Of a stretch of 64,000 nucleotides of DNA, positions 42,273 to 49,817 are shown piece by piece. The stretch spans positions 186,001-250,000 of the forward strand of contig NZ_JADDXU010000015.1 in NCBI RefSeq assembly GCF_015163075.1, written 5' to 3'. Position numbers and translations under genes: made by a program. The first letter of the stretch is position 1. Each line of letters starts with the position of its first letter. This stretch comes from Streptomyces justiciae (GTDB taxonomy: Bacteria > Actinomycetota > Actinomycetes > Streptomycetales > Streptomycetaceae). The notes below the pieces were generated by a model. It had not been told where the DNA came from. It searched no databases and saw only the letters and a program-made list of their open reading frames with translations.

Positions 42273-42692
42273 CTAGAGGACCGAGTCGATCGTGTCGTGG
42301 GCGTGGTTCCATTCGATGTTGATGGTGCGCTCGTCGATCCGCCATTCGCCGTTCTGGCGGCTGTAGCTGTCCTCGTAGCGGATCGCGGACACCCGCACCT
42401 GACCGTCTTTGAGGTGGTGGGCGAGGACGTAGATCTCGCCGGTGGCCGTGTCGCCGCTGTCGGCGATGTCGAAGCGGGTGTTGCCGATGAAGTGGAACGT
42501 CTTGTCGAACTGCGACTGCAGCTCCAGGAGATCTCCCACCTGGGCGTGCCCCTCCGCCACGAAGTCCATGGACGGGATGATCAGCCGCCCCTCGGGGTGG
42601 AACGCCGACAGCAGCAGCTCACGGTTTAGCCGGTCGGTGCCGGTGGCGTTGCGGGTGAGGACGTCCTGAAGGGCGGATTCGATGGAGGTCAT
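42273..42692 (-). CDS. SnoaL-like (NTF2-fold) protein
   Basis: A 139-residue single-domain NTF2/SnoaL-like protein: N-terminal helices (LTRNATGTDRLNRELLLSAF), then a curved sheet (FIGNTRFDIADSG, GEIYVLAHHLKDG, WRIDERTINIEWNH). Such proteins include small isomerases, hydratases and ligand-binding proteins, often named nuclear transport factor 2 family. The divergent TetR gene and two matching operators between them indicate repression by that TetR. The substrate is unknown; a second, different SnoaL-like protein is encoded at 46.2 kb. Confidence 0.85.
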   Translation of the reverse strand: MTSIESALQDVLTRNATGTDRLNRELLLSAFHPEGRLIIPSMDFVAEGHAQVGDLLELQSQFDKTFHFIGNTRFDIADSGDTATGEIYVLAHHLKDGQVRVSAIRYEDSYSRQNGEWRIDERTINIEWNHAHDTIDSVL

Positions 42693-42714
42693 GAAGCGGT
42701 CCCTTCGATACCAA

Positions 42715-42738
42715 TTAACCGGGGAATTATCCGGTTAG
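42715..42738. promoter_or_regulatory. TetR operator 1
   Basis: TTAACCGG, eight bases, CCGGTTAG. Lies 22 bp upstream of the SnoaL-like start and 56 bp upstream of the TetR start. Confidence 0.75.
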
Positions 42739-42750
42739 CTCGATGGTAGC

Positions 42751-42774
42751 CTAATCGGAGGATTCCCCGGTTAG
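42751..42774. promoter_or_regulatory. TetR operator 2
   Basis: CTAATCGG, eight bases, CCGGTTAG; same half-sites and spacing as operator 1 with one arm mismatch, 20 bp upstream of the TetR ATG. Confidence 0.75.
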
Positions 42775-42794
42775 TGAGGGTGAGGTGACGAGTG

Positions 42795-43349
42795 ATGCCC
42801 CCCCGGACCCTGCGCGCCGATGCCCGCCGCAACTACGAACTGCTTGTGGTGGCCGCCCGCGAAGCCATCTCCGAGCACGGACCGGATGCCCCACTGGACG
42901 ACATCGCACGCCGCGCGGGCGTAGGCAACGCCACGCTCTACCGGCACTTCCCCACCCGCGACGCCCTCCTGGTCGCGGTGTACACCGCCGAGATCGAGGC
43001 ACTGACCGACGCCGCCCGCGAGCTGCTGGAGACCACGCAGAGCGGCCAGGCGCTCAAGGCATGGCTGCGCGTCTTCATCGACCACATCACTGCCCGCCGA
43101 GGCCTCGCCTCGGCTTCGCTCAACACCGTCGGCGAGCGCAAGGACCTCATCTGCCACTGGCACGACCCGCTGGTCGCGACGACCACCGAACTGCTCGACG
43201 ACGCCCGCGAGCATGGCGCCGCCCATGGGGATGTGAGACCGGCGGAACTGCTCATGATGGCCTACACCATCGCGGCCGTCGCCGAGTCCACCCCGGGTGC
43301 CGGCGAGCGTCTTCTCGACATTGCCTTCGATGGGATCACCCCCCGCTGA
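42795..43349 (+). CDS. TetR/AcrR-family regulator
   Basis: A 184-residue TetR protein. The N-terminal HTH reads PLDDIARRAGVGNATLYRHF and is followed by PTRDALLVAVYTAEIEAL. The C-terminal ligand domain is of the type common in Streptomyces repressors controlling a neighbouring SDR or NTF2-like gene. The ATG directly follows an in-frame GTG (42792); either could be used. It is divergent from the SnoaL-like gene, and two palindromes of the same design lie between, consistent with autorepression and repression of the neighbour. Confidence 0.92.
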   Translation: MPPRTLRADARRNYELLVVAAREAISEHGPDAPLDDIARRAGVGNATLYRHFPTRDALLVAVYTAEIEALTDAARELLETTQSGQALKAWLRVFIDHITARRGLASASLNTVGERKDLICHWHDPLVATTTELLDDAREHGAAHGDVRPAELLMMAYTIAAVAESTPGAGERLLDIAFDGITPR

Positions 43350-43373
43350 CGCCAGGAGGCGCGCAGGCTCATC

Positions 43374-44246
43374 TCATGGACGCCGGACGTCCGGGGCGAC
43401 GCGTTCGGTGGGAGCAGACTCCGGTGTGGAGGCGAGGGCGGCCAGCAGGGTGAGGCGCTCGGCTGTGGAGGTGCCGGGTTCGGCGTGATAGACGACGAGG
43501 GTCTGCCGGTCGGTGTCGGTGATCAGCAGTTTCTCTTGACGCAGTTCGAGAGGGCCGACCTGCGGGTGTTCGAAGGTGAAGATCCCGCTGCGCTTGGGCC
43601 GGACCTCGTGCCGGGACCACAGCTTGCGGAAGTGCTCGCTGCGCACGGACAGCTCGCCGACGAGTTCGTTGAGGGCGGGGTCGTCGACGTCGGGGCCGAC
43701 GAGGGCCCGCAGGGCGGCGACCATGCCCTCTGCGTTGACGTCCCACCCCCCGTACATGGCGGCGGAGGCGGGCGCGAGAAAGGTGGAGCGGACCAAGTTG
43801 GTGCCGGGAGTGAGGATCGGAGTGAGGGCCTGGGCGAGCGGGTTGGCGGCGAGCACGTCCATCATGCGGCCGAGGACGTAGGCGGGAGTGTGCGGCCAGC
43901 TGTCGACGAGCTGCCGGATGCCGTCGGGGGCTCGTTCCGGGCGGCGGGGCGCCGGGCGCCGTCGGGAGCGCTCCGGGCGGGCGAGGCGGTGCAGGTGGGC
44001 GTTGGCATCCGCGTCGAGGTGCAGGGCGCGGGCGAGGGCGTCGAGGACCTGCGCGGAGGGGTTGCGGTCGCGGCCCTGTTCCAGGCGCAGGTAGTAGTCG
44101 GCGCTGATACCGGCGAGCAGGGCCAGTTCCTCCCGGCGCAGGCCGGGCACCCGGCGCCGTCCGGACGAGGCGAGGCCGACGTCCTCGGGGCCGATCTGCT
44201 CACGGCGGGCCCGTAGGTACTCGCCGAGGGCGTTGTCGTTCACCAT
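43374..44246 (-). CDS. XRE-family regulator with MmyB-like ligand-binding domain
   Basis: A 290-residue protein. The N-terminal helix-turn-helix (LGEYLRARREQIGPEDVG, GLRREELALLAGISADYYLR, LEQGRDRNPSAQVLDALARAL) is joined to an MmyB-like PAS-related domain (DSWPHTPAYVLGRMMDVLAAN, RSEHFRKLWSRHEVR, LITDTDRQTLVVYHAEPG). Proteins of this type usually sit divergent from an SDR gene that they control. Here the divergent SDR is only a remnant, but its upstream element is repeated in front of the intact SDR at 41.1 kb, which is the likely surviving target. The ATG at 44246 was chosen to begin just before the HTH. Confidence 0.92.
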   Translation of the reverse strand: MVNDNALGEYLRARREQIGPEDVGLASSGRRRVPGLRREELALLAGISADYYLRLEQGRDRNPSAQVLDALARALHLDADANAHLHRLARPERSRRRPAPRRPERAPDGIRQLVDSWPHTPAYVLGRMMDVLAANPLAQALTPILTPGTNLVRSTFLAPASAAMYGGWDVNAEGMVAALRALVGPDVDDPALNELVGELSVRSEHFRKLWSRHEVRPKRSGIFTFEHPQVGPLELRQEKLLITDTDRQTLVVYHAEPGTSTAERLTLLAALASTPESAPTERVAPDVRRP

Positions 44247-44281
44247 GCCTTCCACGGTACGGCCGCCGACCGCGCCGAACC

Positions 44282-44319
44282 TGGTCCTGTCACCCCCAGG
44301 ATCGGCGGGGCTCTGGGTA
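44282..44319 (+). promoter_or_regulatory. 38-bp conserved SDR promoter element, copy 2 (MmyB-type operator candidate)
   Basis: Same element as 41121-41158 (33/38), lying between the MmyB-type gene and the SDR remnant, 30 bp upstream of the remnant's ATG. Confidence 0.72.
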
Positions 44320-44349
44320 AACCGTGGGCGGTGGCGGACCGTGGCAGTC

Positions 44350-44667
44350 ATGACACGGATCACGACGCCCTACGTGTGCGGGATCGGCGCCGGGATCGCC
44401 TTCGCCGTACGTGTCAGCGGCCGGTGCTTCGCCGACAGTGCCGAGGTGCTGCCGTCACCCGGCGGTCCGCCGATGGCACCGGCCATCAGCGAGTTCATGC
44501 CCGCCGGAGCCCCCTACGCACCCGCCCCGGCGGGCGCCGACCGGCGGTGGGAGGACTCGCCACGGCTCATCGGCGTCCCGGTAGCCGGCCAGACGTCAAC
44601 GACCCCCTTTCGAGGAGCCAGTTCGCATGTCCACAGTTCTTACCGCCCCCGCCCACGTCAGCCGTGA
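44350..44667 (+). pseudogene. SDR remnant with internal deletion
   Basis: The frame starts like the intact SDR at 41.1 kb (MTRITTPY against MTLIHTPF), then jumps after about 20 residues to the SDR C-terminus: VSGRCFADSAEVLPS against VSGRYFADCAEAVPV, and AGADRRWEDSPRLIG against AGADRLWEESLRLTG. The nucleotide-binding and catalytic parts, about 230 residues, are missing, and the natural stop is lost so the frame runs 40 bases into the ALDH gene. The promoter is still well preserved, so deletion looks recent. It may still be transcribed and drive the downstream ALDH. Confidence 0.78.
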
Positions 44668-46087
44668 GGAACTCGACCGGCTCGTCGAACTGCAGCGGGC
44701 GGCCTTCCGTCTGGAGGGCCCGCCCAGCGCGGAGGTCCGGCGCGACCGGATCGACCGGCTGGTGCTCGCCGTACTCGACGCCGCCGAAGAGCTGACCGCC
44801 GCGCTGACCGAGGACTTCGGCCGGCGGCCGGTGGCCCTGACCAAGGCGGGTGAGGTACTCGGCCTGCTCGGAGAGTCCCAGGTCCTGCGAGAAGGACTGG
44901 AGGAATGGATGAAGCCGGTCCCCGTCGCCGGTCCCGTCCCGGCTTTCGTCCAGCAGCAGCCGCTCGGCGTCGTCGGGATCATCACCGCCTGGAACCTTCC
45001 GGTGGGTCTGGCGGTTCGCCCTGCGCTGGACGCGCTGGCCGCTGGGAATCGGGTGATCATCAAGTTCACCGACGTCCACGTCCGCACCGGTGAGGTGTTC
45101 GCCCGGGCCGTGTCCAAGTACCTGGGCGAGGACGAGGTCACCGTGGTGTGCGGGGATCTGAAGACCGCCCAGGAGTTCTCGGACCTGGCCCTGGACCACA
45201 TCCTGTTCACCGGTTCACCCCAGGTGGGCAGGCTCGTGGGCCAGGCCGCCGCGGCGAACCTCGTCCCCGTCACCCTGGAGCTGGGAGGCAAGAACCCCGC
45301 CGTCGTCGCCCGGGACGCCGACCTGGACTTGGCCGCCGAGCGCATCGTCGGCACCCGGATGAGCAACGGCGGCCAGGTCTGTCTCTGCCCGGACTACGTC
45401 TTCGTGCCCCGGGAACACCTGGACGACTTCGCCGAGCGCCTGCGGGCCGCCCTGGTCCGCCTCTTCCCCACCTACACCGACCACCCGGCCGCGGTCTCCC
45501 TCGTCAACGACCGCAACTTCGACCGGGTCCTGGGCCTCATCCACGACGCCGAGGCGCACGGTGCCCGGAAGATCACCTCGGTCGACGAGGAGCCCTCCCG
45601 CGAACTGCGCCTGATCCCGCCGACGCTGCTCCTCGACGTCCCCGAGGACGCGGAGATCTCCCGGGAGGAGATCTTCGGGCCGGCACTGGTGATCCACCCC
45701 TACGACGATCTCGCCGAGCCCATCGCCTACATCGCCGACCGCCCGGCCCCGCTGGCCGCGTACTGGTACGGCGAGGACGGCGAAGACTTCCGCCGCTTCC
45801 TGGACCGTACGACCTCCGGCGGCGTCACCCGCAACGACGGCCTCCTGCACGCCGCCCTCAGCAACGCACCCTTCGGTGGGGTGGGTGGCTCCGGCTCCGG
45901 GGCGTACGGCGGCAGGACCGGCTTCGACACCTTCACCCACCGGCGCACCGTGGCCGCCCAGCCCGGACCGCACGGAGTCACCGCGACACTGGTCGGCGCC
46001 CCCGCGCTCGCCCCGGAGGTGGAGGCGGGCCTCGACCAGGCCATCGGCGCAGCGGCGGCGGAGATCCGGGCCCGCCTCGGCCTGTGA
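44627..46087 (+). CDS. Aldehyde dehydrogenase, coniferyl-aldehyde-dehydrogenase-like (second copy)
   Basis: A 486-residue ALDH closely related to the 30.0-31.6 kb enzyme (shared LELGGKNP, GGQVCLCPDYVFVPREH, EEIFGPALVIHPYDDL). Catalytic Cys and Glu are intact. GAGGAG lies upstream of the ATG. With the SDR remnant deleted, it is placed directly under the MmyB-type promoter element and could have acquired that control. It is convergent with the eleven-gene oxidative operon across a bidirectional terminator. Confidence 0.92.
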   Translation: MSTVLTAPAHVSREELDRLVELQRAAFRLEGPPSAEVRRDRIDRLVLAVLDAAEELTAALTEDFGRRPVALTKAGEVLGLLGESQVLREGLEEWMKPVPVAGPVPAFVQQQPLGVVGIITAWNLPVGLAVRPALDALAAGNRVIIKFTDVHVRTGEVFARAVSKYLGEDEVTVVCGDLKTAQEFSDLALDHILFTGSPQVGRLVGQAAAANLVPVTLELGGKNPAVVARDADLDLAAERIVGTRMSNGGQVCLCPDYVFVPREHLDDFAERLRAALVRLFPTYTDHPAAVSLVNDRNFDRVLGLIHDAEAHGARKITSVDEEPSRELRLIPPTLLLDVPEDAEISREEIFGPALVIHPYDDLAEPIAYIADRPAPLAAYWYGEDGEDFRRFLDRTTSGGVTRNDGLLHAALSNAPFGGVGGSGSGAYGGRTGFDTFTHRRTVAAQPGPHGVTATLVGAPALAPEVEAGLDQAIGAAAAEIRARLGL

Positions 46088-46103
46088 CAAGCAGCCGGAC
46101 GAC

Positions 46104-46141
46104 GGCCCCGCACACGCTCCTCCGGGAGCCTGTGCGGGGCC
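46104..46141. terminator. Bidirectional intrinsic terminator
   Basis: GGCCCCGCACA (46104-46114) pairs with TGTGCGGGGCC (46131-46141); inside, GCTCC pairs with GGAGC around four bases after one mismatch. It ends both the ALDH transcript and the convergent operon. Confidence 0.87.
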
Positions 46142-46191
46142 GCTACCACTTGTCCTGATCTCCCGGTCGCCGGGGGCCGACGGCGTCGGCG

Positions 46192-46599
46192 TTAGTCCGT
46201 CACCACCATCACGTCGTTGGCGTGGATGGTGTCGAAGTACTCCCGGATGTGGAGGATCTTGCTGTCCCGCAGCTCGAAGGCGTATATGAGCCGGTTGTCG
46301 TAGACCTTGCCGGCTGCGGAGACACCGTGGCTCTCGGCCTCCACCACGACCCGGTCGTCCTGGGCGGTGGAGGAGGTGATCTTGAGTTCCACCCCGTTCG
46401 GCATGACCTGTCCGACCGCGCCCAGCAGCCGCACGACTCCGTCCTTGTCGTAGTCGCCGGCGAGGGGGAAGAGGTCCGGTCTGCCCATCACGCGCCACAC
46501 CACCTGCTCGTCGAGCAGGGCGAACGCCGCCTCGGCGTTCCCGGCGTTGAAATTCTCGAAGAAACGCAGAACTGTTCCGGTGTTGTCGGTCGTAGTCAT
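46192..46599 (-). CDS. SnoaL-like (NTF2-fold) protein, last gene of the oxidative operon
   Basis: A 135-residue NTF2-fold protein (FFENFNAGNAEAAFALLDEQ, VVVEAESHGVSAAGKVYDN, IREYFDTIHANDVM). This is the ketosteroid-isomerase-like group with the RLIYAFELRDSKI strand. The ATG at 46599 follows AAGGAG at eight bases; an upstream in-frame start is less likely. It may isomerise, hydrate or bind a pathway intermediate. It lies 60 bp after the SDR-like gene. Confidence 0.86.
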   Translation of the reverse strand: MTTTDNTGTVLRFFENFNAGNAEAAFALLDEQVVWRVMGRPDLFPLAGDYDKDGVVRLLGAVGQVMPNGVELKITSSTAQDDRVVVEAESHGVSAAGKVYDNRLIYAFELRDSKILHIREYFDTIHANDVMVVTD

Positions 46600-46659
46600 G
46601 ACGTGTGCTCCTTGACCGATGTCTGTATGTCGGAATGCCACGCCTGTACCACGCCGTTG

Positions 46660-47328
46660 TCAGGCGCCGACGAAGTGGTCGGCCGTCTCACGGCAGGTGT
46701 GGAGGGTCCAGTAGTCCTGGGCGATCTCGTCCGGCGCGCGGTAGGGGATGCCTGCTTGGGGTGCCTGCTCGGCGATGGCGACGTTGATGGACACGTTGGC
46801 CGCGTAGATCCCTTCGGCGCCGAGGGTGTTGTGCAGGTTGACCGCCCAGTTGCGCAGGGCGGCGTGGGCGATGTTGAGGGCGGCCAGGGCCGGGTGGGGA
46901 TCGATCGCGCCGCCGCCGGTGGTGAACAGCAGGGTGCCGGAGCCCGATTTCCTCATGTCCGGCAGCACCGCCTGGACGGCGGTCACCGCCCCGTACAGCA
47001 GGCCGTCGATCTGGGGCCGGAGGGTGTCCAGGGTCACCTCCGCGGGAGTGGACATGATCGAGCTCGGCTGCGGGGAGTACTCCAGGACGTCGATCCGCCC
47101 GAAGCGTTCCGTCGCGGCGGCCAGCGCTCCGGTGAGCTGCTCGGGGGCGGAGACGTCGGCCTGGAAGCCTTCCGCCGTGATGCCGTCCTTCGTCAGCTCC
47201 GCGACCAGACCGTCGAGGTTCTCTCTGGTGCGGGAGACCAGGGCGACGTCGAAACCGTGGCCGCCGAAGACCCTGGCAATGGACAGACCGAGGCCGGGGC
47301 CGGTTCCGACGACGGCGATGGTGGGCAT
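46660..47328 (-). CDS. SDR-superfamily protein lacking the Tyr-Lys active site
   Basis: A 222-residue Rossmann protein. The nucleotide-binding motif VVGTGPGLGLSIARVF and the NADP-type VSRTRENL are good, but where an SDR has Tyr-x3-Lys this reads ALAALNIAHAALRNW, with neither residue; the Ser region reads LLFTTGGGAID. It therefore probably does not perform normal SDR chemistry and could be a reductase with altered catalysis or a binding partner. The gene is full length and in step with its operon, so this is not decay. Confidence 0.8.
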   Translation of the reverse strand: MPTIAVVGTGPGLGLSIARVFGGHGFDVALVSRTRENLDGLVAELTKDGITAEGFQADVSAPEQLTGALAAATERFGRIDVLEYSPQPSSIMSTPAEVTLDTLRPQIDGLLYGAVTAVQAVLPDMRKSGSGTLLFTTGGGAIDPHPALAALNIAHAALRNWAVNLHNTLGAEGIYAANVSINVAIAEQAPQAGIPYRAPDEIAQDYWTLHTCRETADHFVGA

Positions 47329-47389
47329 ATGCGCTCCTCAGATGGTCGTGCAGATGGGGTTGGTGTGCCCGAGGGGGCAGACGGAAGCG

Positions 47390-48313
47390 CTATGGCATCA
47401 GGGCCATCTCCTCCCACAGCGAGCCGGGCACGTGGTAGCCGGCGCGGTCGCGGATGCGGTCGATGTGCCTGTGCACGTCGTCGGCGGTGGGGATCGGCTC
47501 GGTCGGTGGGACGTACCAGCCGTCGGCCACGCCTGTGAAGACACGGGCGTAGCGGCCGCGGGCGACGGAGAACGCCTCCTGGGTGTGGGGGTTGGCCTCG
47601 CTCGCCAGGTAGGTCACCATCGCGGTGACCACCTCCGGTGCGTGGTGCGCCGGGGTGGTGGGGGCGTCGGACATGGAGTCGGCGCTCATGCCCTCGGCCA
47701 TGCGGCTCGCCGCCGTCGGCAGGATGGTGTTGGCCTTGATGCCGTGCGGGGCGCCTTCCAAGGCCACCACGTTGGCCAGGCCGAGGAGGGCGGTCTTGGC
47801 GGCGGCATAGTTCGCCTGCTCCCTGTTGCCGAAGACACCGGCGCCGGATGAGGTGAAGACGATGCGGCCGTAGCCCTTGTCGCGCATCACGGCGAAGGCG
47901 GGCTGGGTGACGTAGAAGGCGCCCTTGACGTGGACGGCCAGCAGCGCGTCGATCGCCTCGGGGGTGAGGTCGGTGAAGGGCGCGTTGCGGATGTTTCCGG
48001 CGTTGTTGACGAGGATGTCGAGCGTGCCGAAGGCGTCCAGCGCCGCCCGGACGATCGCCGCGCCGCCCTCGGGGGTGGCGACGGAGTGGTAGCAGGCCAC
48101 GGCGGTGCCGCCGGCCTCCTCGATCTCCCTGACCACCTGGTCGGCCATGCCGGTGCCCGCGCCCCTGCCGGTGATGTCGCCCCCGAGGTCGTTGACGACG
48201 ACCTTGGCGCCGCGCGCGGCCAGGTCCAGGGCGTGGCTGCGGCCCAGTCCGCCGCCTGCTCCGGTGACGATGGCGACCCGGCCGTCGAACGAGATTCCGG
48301 ACATGGTGATCAT
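47390..48313 (-). CDS. SDR-family oxidoreductase, multifunctional-enzyme-2/17-beta-HSD4-like
   Basis: A 307-residue SDR with the long N-terminal pattern of the (3R)-hydroxyacyl-CoA dehydrogenase part of MFE-2: VTGAGGGLGRSHALDLAARG, VVVNDLGGD, NNAGNIRNAPF, SSGAGVFGN and NYAAAK. It would oxidise a hydroxyl of an acyl-CoA or steroid-like ring. The start ATG at 48313 overlaps the stop of the MFS gene as ATGA, so translation is coupled. Confidence 0.88.
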   Translation of the reverse strand: MITMSGISFDGRVAIVTGAGGGLGRSHALDLAARGAKVVVNDLGGDITGRGAGTGMADQVVREIEEAGGTAVACYHSVATPEGGAAIVRAALDAFGTLDILVNNAGNIRNAPFTDLTPEAIDALLAVHVKGAFYVTQPAFAVMRDKGYGRIVFTSSGAGVFGNREQANYAAAKTALLGLANVVALEGAPHGIKANTILPTAASRMAEGMSADSMSDAPTTPAHHAPEVVTAMVTYLASEANPHTQEAFSVARGRYARVFTGVADGWYVPPTEPIPTADDVHRHIDRIRDRAGYHVPGSLWEEMALMP

Positions 48314-49806
48314 TCACTCCTTGCGTCGGATGTGTGCCCCGTGGCGCCGGAGGTCACCAGCGAGACGGCTGAGGCGGGCCCTGCCGGGTGTGCGCCGGCG
48401 AGCCGCGACCGGCTCGGCAGGAAGGCGGCGAGGACCAGCGAGAGGAGGGCCGCCGCGCAGGCGATGGCCATGAGGGCCTTGAAGCTGTCCTCGGACGGCA
48501 GTACCGCCCCGCCGGACAGGGTGGTGAGCTGGGCGAAGACGACGCCCGCGACAGCGCTGGACAGGGAGTTGCCGATGTACCGCATGAGGGTGTTGAGGCT
48601 GTTGGCGGCGGCCGTCTCCGACGGGGGAACCGCGCCCATGATGAGAGAGGGGATGGCGCCGTAGGCGAGTCCCACACCCGCGCCGACGACGCAGGAGACC
48701 AGGACCAGGTGCCAGATCTCGGTCATCAGCACGATGTTGAGCGCGAAGCCGGCGGCGACGAGGGCCGTGCCGAGCATCAGCGTCACCCTGGGGCCCCTGG
48801 TCCGGGAGAGGACCGCCGAGGCGCCGGCGACCGCCATCATCACCAGGCCCTGGGGCATCATGACCAGGCCGACGGCGACCAGGGACCTGCCCATGCCGTA
48901 GCCGGTGGTCTCGGGCAGCTGCATGAGCTGTGGGATGACCAGCTGCAGCGTGAACAGGGAGAAGACGAACGTCACCGTGGCGAGGTTGGTGAAGAGCACC
49001 TGCCGGCGGGCGGTGACGGGCAGGTCCACCAGTGGCTGAGCGGTGCTCAGTTCGTAACGGCCCCACAGCGGCAACAGGACGGCGACCGAGGCGAACAGGC
49101 CCAGGGTCGCGGTGCTGGTCCAGCCCCAGTCCGCTCCCTTGGAGACCGCCACGAGCAGGCAGACCAGGACCGCGGCGAGTCCCAGCGCGCCGACCACGTC
49201 GAAGCGCCCGCCCGTGCGCGCCTGCGACTCCGGCACGAACAGGGCGACCAGCACGATGACGACCGCGCTGAGTACCGCCGCGATCCAGAAGAGGGTGTGC
49301 CAGGAGGCGTTCTGCGCGATGAGCGCGGCGGCCGGCAGGCCGAGGGCACCCCCGACGCCGAGAGAGGCGCTCATCTGGGCGGAGGCGGAGCCGAGGCGTT
49401 CGGAGGGCAGCTCGTCACGCATGATGCTGATGCCGAGCGGGATCACACCCGCCGCCGCGCCCTGCAGCGCCCGCCCGACGATCAGCGGCGCCACGGAGTC
49501 GCTGAGGGCGGCGACGAGCGATCCGGCGAGCATCACGGCCAGGCTGACGAGCAGCATGCGGCGCTTGCCGTACATGTCGCCCAGCCGCCCCGTCACGGGG
49601 GTGACGACGGCGCCGGCGAGCAGGGTGGCGGTGACGGCCCAACTGGCGTTCGACGGTGACGTGTCCAGCAGGTGGGGCAACTGGGGTACGAGGGGGAGGA
49701 CCAGGGTCTGCATCACCGCGACCACGACACCGGCGAGAGCCAGGACCGGCACGATGACGTTCGGTCTCGGTGCGGACGAGTCGGGGGTGCGGCCACTTGT
49801 GGACAT
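48310..49806 (-). CDS. MFS transporter, DHA2-like (14-TMS type)
   Basis: A 498-residue membrane protein with about 14 transmembrane segments, motif A GRLGDMYGKRRM between helices 2 and 3, and GRALQGAAAGVIPLG. This group is mostly drug/proton antiporters of the EmrB/QacA type. In this operon it could export a toxic intermediate such as an aldehyde or take up the substrate; direction cannot be inferred. GAGGAG precedes the ATG, and the gene begins 11 bp after xdhC. Confidence 0.9.
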   Translation of the reverse strand: MSTSGRTPDSSAPRPNVIVPVLALAGVVVAVMQTLVLPLVPQLPHLLDTSPSNASWAVTATLLAGAVVTPVTGRLGDMYGKRRMLLVSLAVMLAGSLVAALSDSVAPLIVGRALQGAAAGVIPLGISIMRDELPSERLGSASAQMSASLGVGGALGLPAAALIAQNASWHTLFWIAAVLSAVVIVLVALFVPESQARTGGRFDVVGALGLAAVLVCLLVAVSKGADWGWTSTATLGLFASVAVLLPLWGRYELSTAQPLVDLPVTARRQVLFTNLATVTFVFSLFTLQLVIPQLMQLPETTGYGMGRSLVAVGLVMMPQGLVMMAVAGASAVLSRTRGPRVTLMLGTALVAAGFALNIVLMTEIWHLVLVSCVVGAGVGLAYGAIPSLIMGAVPPSETAAANSLNTLMRYIGNSLSSAVAGVVFAQLTTLSGGAVLPSEDSFKALMAIACAAALLSLVLAAFLPSRSRLAGAHPAGPASAVSLVTSGATGHTSDARSE

Positions 49807-49817
49807 CGTGCTTCTCC

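Noticed and set aside
25846..46087. Canonical steroid degradation locus
   Set aside because: Several proteins resemble steroid side-chain enzymes, but no ring-cleavage, KstD, KshAB or KstR genes are visible in the window, so the substrate is left open.
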